DNA of 64,000 nucleotides, taken from Lepidonotus clava (taxonomy: Eukaryota > Annelida > Polychaeta > Phyllodocida > Polynoidae). A program made the translations under genes and the position numbers. This document shows positions 1 through 12,383 of the stretch, one piece after another. Position 1 is the stretch's first letter, and each line of letters opens with the position of its first letter. The DNA lies in contig OW387135.1 in assembly GCA_936440205.1 (NCBI GenBank), forward strand, positions 25,150,792 through 25,214,791. Reading direction: 5' to 3'. A model generated the notes under the pieces. The model ran no database searches and was not told where the DNA came from. It saw only the letters and a program-made list of their open reading frames with translations.

Positions 1-1020
1 GTTCAATGATAGTGAAATACGAAATGCAACCTACAGTCGAATATATGTACGTCAAACATTCTGTCTGGAAATATATCTTACTGCGTGTCTGATAGGTCTT
101 TTTCTTAATATCCTATACCAACAACTAGGACATCCTCTTCTCTGATACAGAATCAACTTTTAGTTGTTCTTCTACCTCCTGCAGTATCCCTGCTTATAGG
201 GATGCGGCAGTGCACCTACTCCGCGTTCCTTTGACTTAAAGACCCGCACGGCGGCCCGGTGAAGAGCAGTAGACGACGAGACTGCGCGGTGGCTGAGCTT
301 TAATTGCTCAACAAAGTGAGCAATCAGGGTGCGGCGAGCTGCTCGTCAGCCGCCGCCCGCCCTTTTCTGAATATTTCATTAAGCTGTTATGGAATTAGAA
401 TGGACCGAGATTGAAATTGAACAAATGCGGTTAGCGACGAAAGCAATTTGCTGCGTGTTATCAGCCCCGGTGAATTATTAAAAGGGATTTAACTGCAAAC
501 GACACGTATTCAACCCATGTCGGACCTCCGGATCACACACGCTTTAACAAACTCAAATCCCTCTGATTTTACTGGAACAGGGCTATGAAAATAGGACTAA
601 ATGCGGTATTTGCATTGGGTTGGTTTCAGGGTTTGCATTTCGCTGGCGCGATCTATAGGCCCTCACACTGACAACTGAGTGGTAACACTGATTGGTTGAT
701 GCAGTGATAAGAGCAATTAAAACAAAGGCACGGCCGGCCGCTGAGGAGTTGATTAAGCGAATTGATGAACGGCAAACACGAGTCTTTATCACTGATGATG
801 TAACTCGTCAGACAGATCTCGTAAAGCCACGCGACGTCACGTGGAAATTAGTACACCATACAAAAAGCAGACCGTTCTTTTGTGACAAGAAAATAGGGTG
901 GAATGACGCACAAAAAGCCTACCACTTCAGGACGAGATCTACTCTAAGCTTGTACTTGCAAGCCCTCTTATAACGATAGTTGGGTTCCGCAGAGACTTGA
1001 GATTTATAGAGTAATTTGAG
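1..1020. promoter_or_regulatory. candidate regulatory / conserved non-coding cluster
   Basis: No gene is recognised. Bases 240-360 are GC-rich and contain a hairpin at 304-325 with 8-bp arms (ATTGCTCA and TGAGCAAT). Bases 365-560 and 690-760 are dense in short motifs resembling binding sites: homeodomain-like AATTA and CAATTAAA, GATA-like TGATAA, SOX-like AACAAAGG and ATTGG. A 93-codon + strand frame at 692-973 begins at TTG, has no family match I know, and could equally be the last exon of a gene to the left. The regulatory reading is inference from composition only. Confidence 0.25.
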
Positions 1021-2026
1021 GAGAAAAATACGCATTGTTCTATCGTTGTTTCTGTTTTAAATGGAATTCTATATAGATATTTTTATCAGACCTACCCCTC
1101 AGCTGTTTGGATCTCTAGTTAAAATCATAATGTTGGGTGGCGTTTGTATGTTTTCTATTTGTTTTGGTTAATGTTTCTCTGTGATTTGTGGGTTTTCTTT
1201 ATAGGTGATTTAAGTCCAATATTTCAATCTTTGCCTCTCATAAGCTGTATGGTAGACATATTTTTTCATAGCACTAACGTTTGTATACTCCACCAATATA
1301 CAGTGAGCTACTGACATACCGTCCTCAGGCTGAAAGGGGTGTGCGTGTTTCCTTGCCTAATAACATGTGGCCTTGGAGTTGTATAGGAAGCATTTCATAG
1401 CATAAGAATGGTATGGAGCCAATAAAGACTAAAGCCTTCTTTGGTTTTATGAAGTGCCTGTCTATTTTAACTTCCATGCGGTCATGTTTCACTGGATGTA
1501 TTTCATCTTTAGATCATGAATTCCACATCAAGTGGTTAAATTGTCATGGGATCGGATAGACATGCACATGTATAGTGTATAGAATGTAAACCCTCGTTTG
1601 TGGGAGTTTCATAAATATAGGAAAAATACACGACAAGCATTACTTGAACTGGTGTCGTGCCGTTTACTTTCTCCAAGTACATTCTCGGATTTGTGACCCC
1701 GCTGTTGCTATGCACTAGGCCTTATTTTCGCCATTTACTTAGTTGACAACAACTCCATAGTTACTACTGATAATGTATAGAACAGAATACAGAATATATA
1801 CACGGTCAGTGCACAGCAATCTTATCTGAGGATGTGTTGTACCTTTTACAAAGGCTTGATGTGATCTTTATCCAAAATAGAATATTTTCATTTTGAAGGA
1901 CTAATGAACAGTGTGTGGACGGCACTGCAAGGGGGGTTTGCGGGGGGGGGGGGGGGCGTCCAGGGGTCCGCCGTTAGGGTCCGCCGTTATATACGGTTAT
2001 ATGTAGACCTTACATCTGTCGTTATA
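1021..2026. other. AT-rich stretch with one polyadenylation-type signal
   Basis: No coding signal is recognised. An AATAAA at 1421-1426 on the + strand, followed by T-rich sequence, could end a transcript entering from the left edge. A run of G lies near 1938-1954. Short degenerate direct repeats of the type CGTTATATGTAGAC begin near 1985 and continue after the element at 2027-2348. Confidence 0.35.
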
Positions 2027-2348
2027 CAGGGTACCAACCACACAGGGAAAACAGGGAAAATGGCAACAACAAAAATCCCTGACAGGGAAAACACATGGAA
2101 TTTGCAAATTTTGCCAGAACACAGGGAAAACACATGGAATTTCATTTGGCCAGGTTCTGAAATTCCTTATTCTCAAGATATTAGGGATTTGACTTTTTGT
2201 CGTTGGGTTGTCCAACATTTTTCTGCACACAGAGGCTTTTGAATTTGAAAAACCTGCTGGATATGACACAGGGAAAAATTGCTGTGGGAAAGGGAAATCT
2301 CAGGGAAAACACAGGGAATTTCAAAATGGAGTTTTGGTTGGTACCCTG
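2027..2348. mobile_element. TIR element, 322 bp, 5-bp target duplication
   Basis: Perfect 14-bp terminal inverted repeats are present: CAGGGTACCAACCA at 2027-2040 and its complement at 2335-2348. TTATA lies on both flanks. The subterminal regions carry repeats of CAGGGAAAACACA and GGGAAAGGGAAA. No transposase frame is present, so it is non-autonomous. It sits inside a degenerate CGTTATATGTAGAC repeat. CAGGG ends with a 5-bp duplication fit a hAT5-like group, but that family assignment is tentative. Confidence 0.75.
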
Positions 2349-4279
2349 TTATATTATGTAGACATAACACCCTCCGTTATATGTAGACCCTATATCCCTC
2401 CCTTACATGATATTACACCTCACGGATGCCTGCCTGTGATTGATTTCACTGACATGCCGATGTCGCATGTGCAACATGATCGCTTGGTGTGTTGACGTTA
2501 CGGCATGCCATGTTTGACGTAAACACAGCCCTCTACTAATTGGTGCACTTATTAAGGGTGACGGCGCACAACCCTAAACTGTCCAACTGATTTCTAAAAT
2601 GTAGGTTTTTACATGTATATACTGGGTTTTTTTTACATGTTGATTCAGTGCTAACTTGAAATGCAAACATTTTGGATCTGAGTGAAAATATTCATTTTAA
2701 TAGTAGTTTTCATTATTTCTAGGCCTATAACAAGAAATGATGAACGTATGGATGCTATGCTTTCTTTTGAAAATGCCCTGGGAGCTTTTTAGAAAAGTAT
2801 CACGGTTAATTATCAAATCAAATGGAATATTTGATCAACAAACTTTTGAGCAGATGCGCGCGAAAGAAAACATTTAATTCCCCCCTTTCAATTTCCCAAA
2901 TTAGAGTCGTGGCAACCCCCATATTTGATTCATATTTCGGATAGCGTTCCCAGAATGATTTGTACCTTTTAATCAAAGCGTGGATCGCGAACGTAATATT
3001 TAGTGGGTTTTTGTCTATTTTATTTTAGTGTTTTTTCCTACTTTGACGCGGGAACTATAGAGGCTTCGGAAACCGAGCATTCGGGTTGTGTGTGGGACCT
3101 GGTGGTGGTTATTGATGAGGTGGTCGGATCTGTAATTAATAATCAATATCTCAATTAGTTAATGTCATAGGGAACAACACGCTAAAACTACCCGCGCTCA
3201 CTCTAACCCATGCGAGCTTCGCGGATCTATCACTAGCTGAGAGGTACTGCAAACGTATATATTTTCGCGCTGCTAAATTTTCACGCGTTCAGTAAATTTT
3301 TGTGTCATCGTAATTTCTGACATTTTACAGATATTACTATCCGATCCATAACATTTCTTTTTCACTCATATCATATTTTCGCGCATTTAAGGGAAAGCGT
3401 GAAAATATGTACATTCCAAAAATTAATACGTTTACAGTAAAACCTACTGGAGGAGCCCACTCTCTTTAACAGTAACCACAATTACAAAAGAGGAAATTCT
3501 CGGGACCTAGAAAAATACAAAGAAACGCAGGGCCCCCACTAGAAAGAAAAAAGGAATTACATTTCCTACCGCCAGATGTGACTCAGCATCGAAATTAATA
3601 GATATGAATCAGGGAATTTGAGACTGGCTTGAAGGTGATGACAATAGTTCACAGCTTATCGTTTGATATTGCCATTATTTCATCACTTTTTATGCTATTA
3701 ATCCCCTGATAGATACGATATTGTAACATGCCCGGTCACCCTTCGCTAGTTTTGGTTAGAGGTGGTAATGGCATGGAGGATGGGTTTCTGTGACCAGGAA
3801 ATTAAATTTCAGATCGTTGAATTTCGAATATTTATCGATATTACATCCCCAATTATAACTACCAATATTTAATGCTAATGAAGATATTTATGGGTAAATT
3901 CAGATTTCCGTCCAATTCAAAAATCCAGATTCAAAGACGCATTTTGTCATTGATACTTACATCTCCCTGTGTACTGATTTTTTTTCGCCGCGGCATCTTA
4001 ATTAATGTGCTGCGGTTGAGGTGCTTAGCAGTAACGGAACCAGCTTTAATGCGAGAACGCACTTATAGAAAGGGGGCGCAGTTCCTTTTCTTCCAGAATT
4101 TTCAATTTTAGGGGGGGGGGGGGACTAAATTTGGGCAAAAAATAAATCCACCACTGGTTAGAACAGGATGACTAGAAGGGATGAGTTTTTTTTCTCATAG
4201 GGGAATGATGTTATAACCAAAGTCGGGAATAAGCTGTGGTTGGGGTGTGGTGAGAGGGGTTGGTGGCGTAAGCGATCCG
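2349..4279. other. intergenic, nothing recognised
   Basis: AT-rich sequence with no credible exon on either strand. A G run lies near 4111-4124. Short frames here are scattered and lack splice context or family resemblance. Confidence 0.5.
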
Positions 4280-4450
4280 CCTTGAGATGTGGCATGATAA
4301 CGCGTCCCTCTTGCCGCCCCCTGTCTGCCGCGCGGCGTGCACGCGGCAGACACGCACCGCGCCGCGCGCCGCCCCCGTGCCGCGCCCCGATAACAGATTA
4401 ATTGCAGCGCCGCCTCGTAACGCGCGACACGTCGCGCCCAACGTCGGAAG
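4280..4450. promoter_or_regulatory. GC/CpG-rich patch with strong hairpin
   Basis: A sharply CpG-rich block lies in AT-rich surroundings. It contains an exact 10-bp inverted repeat, GTCTGCCGCG at 4323-4332 and its complement at 4342-4351, around a 9-base loop, and an ETS-like CGGAAG near 4445. It could be a CpG-island promoter, possibly of the missing 5' end of LIG1, but no first exon follows that I can name. Confidence 0.3.
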
Positions 4451-5533
4451 CTGCCATCAATATTCAAAACATCCGCTTTCATACACATTTTTGTTTCCCT
4501 TTCCTGTTTTCTCTAACTTTCCGTCTCAAGATTCGCGACTCATGAATTAAGGAATAGAGAGGAAGGTGTCCTGACACATTTGAAAAAATTCCATGTATCC
4601 CTAATTGAGAGTCCTGGACTCCTGTTGTTTCCGTTGACAAGCTGTCAGTCACAGTTTTCGTTTTTGATTAGATAAGCTTCGCATTGTGTTTGTTCTACTC
4701 TATCTATGTAATTAGATACATATATAATGGGAGTTACAGTACCTTTAGATAATAATCTGAATTGACGCGAACTGCATTTTAACTTGTCAGCCTTATTCAA
4801 TGGTACGTATATTGGAAATCACTTTAAATCTGTAAACTCATTGTCAACTGTGTAACACAAAAATTGCTGGTAGAACCCTGATCAACGACGTCCTCTGGAA
4901 GTTTCCACATAATTTGGGTTTGTCCTACTGGTAGCCGTATGGGAGGGGTTTTGGGTGGTCAGCCGAACATGGAACCTATAAAACTGCACATATCCACCTC
5001 AACTTGACTTAAATTTGACACAATCAAAATGCACTATATTTCCCCCAGATCATTAGTGCATCAAAGTACACTTATGTGACTATTTACAAAATTTACTTCG
5101 CCTCGTTGTTGTGATGTTGTATTCTACGTGTCTAGAGTTTCTTTGGTTTTCGATTATACCTAAGCATTAATCGTCCATATGTATAATGGTATATATCCAC
5201 TAAGGGCGGCGCTACGCTATGGGTAGAAGTCGAGTTGCTCTGAGCAGTTTAGAGACTCCAAAGATCTGCGCAGTTGAGAGTCCCTCCCGATACCTGGGAC
5301 CCGGCCAGCTTCGTTAGGTATGCATTAATAGGCTGGGTACCGTCTCACCTGGGCGGCCGGGGCTAAATGATCCATGTTCCGGGCCACGTCCCATGAGAAC
5401 TGCCCCACTGCAGGGCTCCGAACTGGTATAAGGTGTGGCGATTATACCTGTCGTGGCTGTTGAACACCTTGAGGGTTCTTGCCACGTAAATGACGTAAAT
5501 TTAGTCTTCGTGGTTATGGATTGTGTTTTTATA
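4451..5533. other. intergenic, nothing recognised
   Basis: No exon, RNA gene or clear repeat is recognised in this stretch. Confidence 0.5.
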
Positions 5534-5875
5534 TAGGGTCCCCACTGCACAGAGAAAACAGGGAAAATGCTAGTGGGGGAAACCTCTCGGGGAAACCACA
5601 GGAAAATTAGAAATATGGCCAAAACACAGGGAATTCGGTTTGCCCAATCTCTGGGTTTATTTTTCTGACTCTTAAGATTAAGGAGATTGCACTTGTCCAA
5701 TAACTTTCCGTTTTTCGAGAAACTTCACACATCTCTAAGGACATTATCAAACTTGAATACTTCAGAAGTTAAGAAAAAATCATCGATACCAAGACTAGGA
5801 AAAATTAACTGTGGGAAAGGGAAAACTGAGTGAAAACACGGGGTATTCGAATGTGAAACTTGAGTAGGGACCCTG
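5534..5875. mobile_element. degenerate TIR element related in layout to 2027-2348
   Basis: The left end reads (T)AGGGTCCCCACTG and the right end TAGGGACCCTG, an imperfect inverted pair. Interior motifs near both ends are of the type ACAGGGAAAA and GGGAAAGGGAAAA, as in the 2027-2348 element. TTTATA occurs at both flanks, but the duplication is not cleanly flush. No transposase frame is present. It looks older and more diverged than the 2027-2348 copy. Confidence 0.55.
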
Positions 5876-6217
5876 TTTATAGACGTAAGTCATGTTCCTA
5901 GGCAGAACCTATCTACGGCAGTAGGTATATAAAACCTGTTTTCCTCGCAAGAAAAACATAGAATCAGATAGCCACATCTTTGCCTGTCTTGGGTCTTAAC
6001 TACCCGCCAATTACAATGCCATCTTTCTGCGTTTTCCCACTAAATGTAATCTTATCTATATCTACACCTACATGTTCGCTGCCTCGTACCCTCCGTAATC
6101 CAACCCCCTTTTTCACCGAATATCCCACCCAGCAGTTACCTCTTTTAGCCGACCATGACCATGACGATTGGTGTTTCTTACAAATAAAATAATCTATTAC
6201 AAGACCTCCCACCCTTA

Positions 6218-6452
6218 GGCCAAAGAGAAAAAGTTCTGTTCCGGTTTCCCGACCGACCATACATTTTTGCCCCGACCCAAGTTTTATAGGAGTTTTGCAA
6301 GGAGTTTTTAGAAAATAAATTGTTGTGAGAATGAGGGTAGGTTTTAAGAAAAAGAAAACAATAATACAACAAAAAGGGGAAAAAATCCGACCGACCTACC
6401 CTATATTTCACATGTGATGAAACCGGAACACAACTGTTTCTTTTTTTCGGCC
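6218..6452. mobile_element. PIF/Harbinger-type MITE, TTA target duplication
   Basis: The ends are GGCCAAAGAGAAAAAG and the inverted counterpart CTTTTTTTCGGCC, followed inward by the shared subterminal motif GTTCCGGTTTC in inverted orientation. TTA lies immediately outside both ends (6215-6217 and 6453-6455). It shares terminal design with elements at 42273, 44981 and 48796. GGCC termini with a 3-bp TWA duplication are the hallmark of PIF/Harbinger elements. It is non-coding. Confidence 0.65.
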
Positions 6453-7799
6453 TTATCAGTCTTCCACCATCTTGTAACCTTCATACTATTAGCTGTACTT
6501 GATTTACCAATCTGTTCTATCTCACCGTCTTATTTCCCACCCGCCCACATACCATTCCCCCTCCACCTAATCTTGCCCACATCGACCCGCCAGTAAGCTA
6601 AATGATATCGACTACACGAGGTGGGTGACGTCAGGTTACGGTGGCAGGTAGGGATCCCTTCATGGGGTGCCTAGACTTCACGTGTTTTCAGTACGTCCAG
6701 TTCTCCTTGTACTTAAAGGCGGGAATTGCTGGGACGTTCCCATGAAATTATTTCTTGGAATTTGATGAGTGTTCAACTTAATTGTGCTTGAAATTAGTGG
6801 TCGTCATAGGTTGTGTGGCCTGTGGCTTTATTCATAGTAAAAAAAACTAGCCGCGGCCTGAAGTCTTGAGACATAAAATACATCTAAAACCTACTTTAAA
6901 ATGTTGAACCTAGTAAACAAATAAAAAAAGAGATAGTACCATATAGGTTTTCCTTAGACACCTCTGAATCCGGCTCATACAGATTTATGGCTACATTGAT
7001 TAATAAGCTGCTTCTGGGGGGAGCGAACTGTTGTCTCTTAAAACATTTTGTTTCTTAAAACAATCTCAAAAATAAAAAGGATTTAAGATAAATATTTCCG
7101 GATTTCAAGTTTTACACGTGGCACCCCATAACGGGTGGCCGGGCCGTATTACCTGGCCGTGATCCCGGCGCCACCAGGGGCCGCCTTAGACGAGGAGGGG
7201 GCGAACGACAAACCAACAACTAATAACCTCATACCGCCACCGCCCAGATAATCAGGGGCTATTCAGAAAGGGCCCCTTTGGTTAATTAAAACTGCAGGAA
7301 TCAAAAGGTTTTTCTTTGAGACACATTCTGTTTCTGATATGAGGTTTTCGGGAAGACCAGATTTGGTAGGATTTTGTGTTAGAAATTTCGTTGCAATTGT
7401 TAGCTGGAGTTGAGAGAACGCACACTGCTCTAGAAAGATTAAAACGTGAAAATATATCAATAACCAGAATTCACGGATATACGGTTTGAAAATTATACTA
7501 GTCTGTTTTCCTATTTTTTCTTTAGTTCCTAAGGAGTAGCTTGATGAATTTATGCCTAGGGACATAACTTTTATTTGATTTCCGATTTTTTTCACATCAA
7601 CACCTAATGATAACTTTAGAAATCTAATCATTAGATTATATTGTACAATTGAAGAGAAATCCAGATTTTCATTTTCCCGAATTCATTTATTTACCCCGAC
7701 ATGCATCACTATTTAACGTGCCAATTTGAACTGACGAAAGAAATCATGCGTAACGACCCTTGAAGATAGAAAATTGATTACCCTGCTGATCGTATGAGG
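6453..7799. other. intergenic, nothing recognised
   Basis: A 122-codon - strand frame at 7263-7631 has no recognisable family, no conserved motif and no splice context, and is treated as chance. A short GC-rich block near 7130-7200 has no gene signal. Confidence 0.45.
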
Positions 7800-8050
7800 C
7801 GACGATAGGGGGGACCCAGCACTGACCAAGTGGTTCTTTGGGTTCAATTCCCGGTTGCTGTTCAGTTCACTAAGGGATGAGGTACAGCAAAAAATGATTT
7901 CCAGGTTTTGATCCCCTGTTGTTTGCCCACCCTGTCACCTTCATCTCATAGATACAATCACCAAAGACAGAATTCGTCCCAACTTGTTTTCACTGTGAAA
8001 ATTACCCTGGCTGTAGGTACGGTGTAAAACCTCTTATCACTCACTCACTG
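7800..8050 (+). mobile_element. tRNA-derived SINE (degenerate)
   Basis: A polymerase III B box, GGTTCAATTCC, is exact at 7841-7851, with an A-box-like TGACCAAGTGG just before it (7823-7833), closer than usual and suggesting a small deletion. The 3' part carries a CATAGATACAATC motif similar to the SINE at 22047 and ends in a TCACTCACTCAC tail near 8036-8049. Such tails are common on molluscan SINEs. No clear target duplication was found. Confidence 0.6.
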
Positions 8051-9369
8051 GAAAATTGATTATAATAGTCAGTCAGTTTCACCCAATTAATCAGTAGCAT
8101 TCAGGGATTGAACAACTCAAAGGTGTGCCGGGAAGAGGGAGCTTTTTATGTTATTAAGGTATTCGAAAATATACCATTCAGATTTAGTCAGTTCAACCTG
8201 GTTAGATATCAGGCAAGGGAATACACATACCCCGGTAGTCAAACGCTATTCCGAACCTTACCAAAGAAGCTTTTCTCCCCAAACTCAGCCATTTCTCAGA
8301 TCTCGCACACACATCAACAAAAAGTGTTTGTAAAAACCTGACGAAGACTATATGTTTGCAATGCATACAACGGATTGCATCCTCTACAAGCTTACAAATA
8401 TCTTTCTATAGATTGTAGCATGCTACATCATTACAAAAATCGCTCTTAATCGTTCATAGTTGAACACATGACCAACTCATTCCCACCACCACCAATACCA
8501 ACATAGAGAACATATTTCCTGTAATGATAAAGCAGCCTCCTACATGCATACCTTTTCTAAAAGGCAGTCGCAGAAGCTGTGATGAGGACTACGATGCACA
8601 CAGCCCTCCTGGAATGTATTGTGTAAGTGGCGGGTGGAGGTAGGTTGGTTGGCGGGGTGTCAGAGGGTGTAGGTGGCCACACACACACACAAGCCCCGCA
8701 ACCAAGAAGGGCCAAGATCAAAGATGGGCAGATGAAAGCCAATGCCGACCGGGCCGTTTGTCGCCGGCTGTCAGGGGTGAGGGCTGGGGTAGGGGGGTGC
8801 AGGCCATGCCCTGGAGGAAACCTCTGATGCCATTCATACGTGTATGAGTGTGTGTTTATTGAGGGATGGGGTGAAAGTTGGCCAGTCACCAAGGACAGTG
8901 TATGCGTAAAAGTATTATATTAAGTGTTGCCAGAGTAAATTCATTGATTGCACATTTGAAGTGTAACACATAAATGAATTAGCTATGTGTTTTGCTCTGT
9001 ATGAGTTTCTTGGAATAGAAAAAGCGCATGAGAAGGCATGCTACACATGTATGTTGAATTTAGAAAAAGAAAAAAGACATGTACAGTTTAAACTCTCCAG
9101 TGTCACTGAATGTAAGTAGTATATGAATCGTGCACGTTTTCCTTTACCACCACATAATACATATGAATCTTTCGTCATTTTTTCTTGTATATCCACATTA
9201 AAAACACATACACTTACCTTAAACACCCAGGTAAATATCCAACTTCAGTCAAATATCTCGAATAAAACGTCTCCAGAAGACCAAAGCTTTCGGAAGCAGC
9301 TGTGACTTGGTCAGTTGAGGAACTGTTAGGAGTAGTAGCAGACACACAGGAGAGAAGTGAAGTTGTAAA
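8051..9369. other. intergenic with a GC-rich, CA-repeat patch
   Basis: Bases 8600-8830 are G-rich and hold a short CA run near 8681-8692. Both strands have short open frames there owing to composition alone. No exon is recognised. Confidence 0.4.
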
Positions 9370-9560
9370 AGTATCCGTCAAGTGAGCGCGGCAGGTGGCC
9401 GTAGAGTGAGGGCCCGCCGCCCAACCCGCTGCCGCTGGTCCGCCGCCTGCTGGCCGCTTAACCACCCGCCCCTGCCGCTACCAGCGCCACCGCAGGTTGG
9501 AAATGTCGTCTGCTAGGGAGGCGGGAACTCGCTCTCCCCAGAGACGCCGAATTGTGTTGT
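9370..9560 (+). promoter_or_regulatory. CpG-rich patch with E2F-like site, possible LIG1 promoter
   Basis: A compact CpG-rich block contains CCCGCCCC (Sp1-like, near 9467) and GGCGGGAAC at 9520-9528, which matches the E2F core on the reverse strand. LIG1 is an S-phase gene classically under E2F control and its first recognised exon lies 2.9 kb downstream, so this may be its promoter. No first exon could be identified, so the link is inference. Confidence 0.3.
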
Positions 9561-10017
9561 TCGAGCAGAGGCACTTTGTCTTACTGGTTCAGTTCTGGGA
9601 GACTCCTAGATTTAGGATTATGAGTTTATGCATATAGAGAGGGCAATGTATTTAGTTTCTACTCCGACGTATTGTTTTTTGTAACGCTGCTCCTGATTGA
9701 AGGACGAATATAAAAGGGCCTCTGATTGGGTGTTACTCTTAGTGAAGACAAATCAAATTAGATATACGTCAGGGACGTATGCTCAGAACTGTAAGCTATA
9801 TCTGGTGCGCTTCAATAATAACACCATGCCGATGATAAAGATGATGTTATGTATTAGGTACAAAAAGTTGTATCCACCATGCATAGCATATCTTTATTGT
9901 TAGGGCTCTACTGCTTTATCTATACAACCCCAATGGTATGATTATAAACATGCCAATATCTATTGTTTAAAGCCGTATTCCCCTACGGGATTGTAGCGAG
10001 CGGCAATGTGGTTATTA

Positions 10018-10376
10018 GGGAGGTTAAGCAACATAAGAGAGGTTTAGATATTGGCCCACGTCGACGTGAACGTGACGCGTAGAGCGAATCTAGGTCAATA
10101 TTCTGTAGCAAATGGTAGAGACTGGTGACGTCACGCGTCACATTGCCAATATCTAAACCTCTCTAACGCATCACGTAACGTAAACGTAACGTATCTCTTA
10201 TCTAACTTATTATTTTGAAATTGCAAAATATTTCATTACAATTTGAAGGTCGCAGGTTCATAATATTGTAATACTGATTCGAGTTTCAAAAATTATTTAG
10301 TAGTACTACCTTTGAGAGCCTGGAAATTTAGAGATACGTTGACGTATCGAGATGCGTTGGGGTTGCTTAACCTCCC
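10018..10376. mobile_element. fold-back TIR element with nested hairpins, 5-bp target duplication
   Basis: The outer inverted repeats GGGAGGTTAAGCAAC (from 10018) and its complement (ending 10376) are flanked by TATTA on both sides. Inside are an exact 20-bp inverted repeat at 10036-10055 and 10145-10164 and a second inverted set, AACGCATC and AACGTATCTC (10165-10197) against GAGATACGTT and GATGCGTT (10331-10358). The element therefore folds into two adjacent hairpins within an outer stem. It is non-coding. Confidence 0.7.
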
Positions 10377-12383
10377 TATTACTTATCCCCAAAAGTATGG
10401 CAAAAGACCACGTATTGAGTAAGGGAGAGTTGTGAATTGCTGATTTGTATGTGTGTGTTCAGGAGGGGGGGGGGGGGGGTGCCATAGGCGGTCTTCCTAC
10501 CCATTCCCCAATATACCGACTCAGAAAATTTATAGTAATCATCTTCTACATCTACATTTCCCAGTGTTTAAAAAACAATCTGTGCAATATAGCGACCTAC
10601 TCCCACATGAAAGGAAAGCACCCTGGTTGAAAACAGAACCTGTTAACGCCCTGCTTTCATATTTCCTGCCACGTTCAAACGTGCTAACCAAGTGACAGAA
10701 TCAGGCCTGTGGTTGCCATGTGTCGACTATGTGACAGGACCTTACTTTACCTGTACCGACTCCCCTCCCATACCTGTCCCCACCTGTAGACTGGGGCTGG
10801 CCATTGAGTATAAATGTCCGTAAAATGAATGTTTCCACGAGAGAGAAAAAAAGGGCTAAAATGCCACGTTGTGCTGATTACCTGATTAAACATACAGGAA
10901 TGGAAATTTGTGCATACTAGAGTACCGAAAAAGTTCGGAATTCGGCAAACATTTTGGATTGTTATTGAATTTTATCCATATCCAACCAGAATACTTTTTG
11001 GGGGTGGGTGGGGTGGGGGGTAAATTGGCTCCCTGATTGAAGTTAAAAACAAGGCCCTCCTTTCCTTACTCCTGGGATGGAACACTCAGTATCAGCGCGT
11101 ATCAGTATGTTAAACTTTATCGATGCAATATGCGTTACTCCTCTTATTACCTTTCCTAAAACAATAGACATACTTAGAATTTTTAATGAAGCTATACCGA
11201 TGCTAGGTTTCCTTTCAATCGTTTTTTAATAATCATATCTCGTATCCAACAAAATCAAAGTAATTGTATCCTTGCAGAGAAGAGTCTAGAACCAGTAAGT
11301 ACAGCCCCTACGGCTCCATCACCATTCCCCATTCCCCATCCCCCAGGTGATCTAAAAAGGCCCCTCCCCACAGACCAGGTGTGCTGGGCACATTCCTCAG
11401 GTGGCCCATGATGGCCATGGGCGACCCCAAGCGGGCAGGTGAAGAACTAATGCACCTGCCACCGACACCTCGCAAAACTTGTTTCTTCATGGAATAGTTT
11501 TTTAAAGGCCTTACATAAACCATATGTCAGGGGGGTCTTTAAGGCGAGGTATGCTTCTGCGTATGCACACCCTGCAGCCCCTAGCTTATAGACTTTTTGA
11601 TAAACCTGATCCTGGTTTTGTCATTTCAAAGAAGATGCTCTCATAGACACGATTTGAAAATATGATTAGAAAATAAATCTGCTAATAAAAGAAGTAAATC
11701 TTTCAAAATTAAGGGATAATGTTCAATAATGACGAAACAACAATTGCTTTGTTACACATTCCTCGGAAAAGTCGGCAGATTTTAGGTAAAACGTATGTTT
11801 TCCCTAGCCGACAGGATTAATCACTATGTACAGAATATTTTTGCTTTACAGATTACATCTATATTAATGTTGACTGTAACGGTATCATAGAGTGTCAAAT
11901 TAAAAACAAACAAAATCAGATTCTGGTTACCCCATATTATAAATCCGTACATGTAATCCTCTCTGTAAAGAGATGAAAGTAAACACTTGCAACAAAGTAG
12001 AACAGATCTGATTTCTGTATCTGAGCCTATTTAAAATGGTAATGCTGAGTTGGCATTTATCTATTCCTGCAAGCACGAGCGCCAGCCTGAAGCACATGCC
12101 TATTGGTGAAGACTGCACAAGGTGCATGTACACATCAAAGAGTCTCCACCGACCGTGAAGCCACAGACGTCAGCTTAACCGAAGTTCGTGTAGTTTCTGA
12201 GACATGATAATTTAGCCATATTACAGGCAACCCAGGCTTGTTAGAAATAAATATGCATCGGCGCTGTAATGTTTTTACTGTATATATTCGTGTTTATATA
12301 AGGATTTGCGTATAGTATATGCGTGCTGTGTCTAGAAGACAAATGGCAAACTGATGTATTATTTACGTTTTTTATGTTGGCAG
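10377..12383. other. region upstream of first recognised LIG1 exon
   Basis: It should hold 5' LIG1 exons if the gene starts in this window, but none could be identified; the N-terminal part of LIG1 is poorly conserved. A G run lies near 10466-10480. A GC-richer stretch at 11360-11445 sits between an AG and a GT in splice-like context, but its three frames resemble nothing. Confidence 0.4.

Noticed and set aside
8557-8892. 111-codon - strand open frame, proline-rich
   Set aside because: Explained by the CA repeat and G-rich composition; no homology recognised.
11360-11445. Possible extra LIG1 exon between a pyrimidine-rich AG and GTGAAG
   Set aside because: One frame fits the phase needed for the exon at 12384, but its sequence resembles nothing in LIG1 N-termini. 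Left unassigned.
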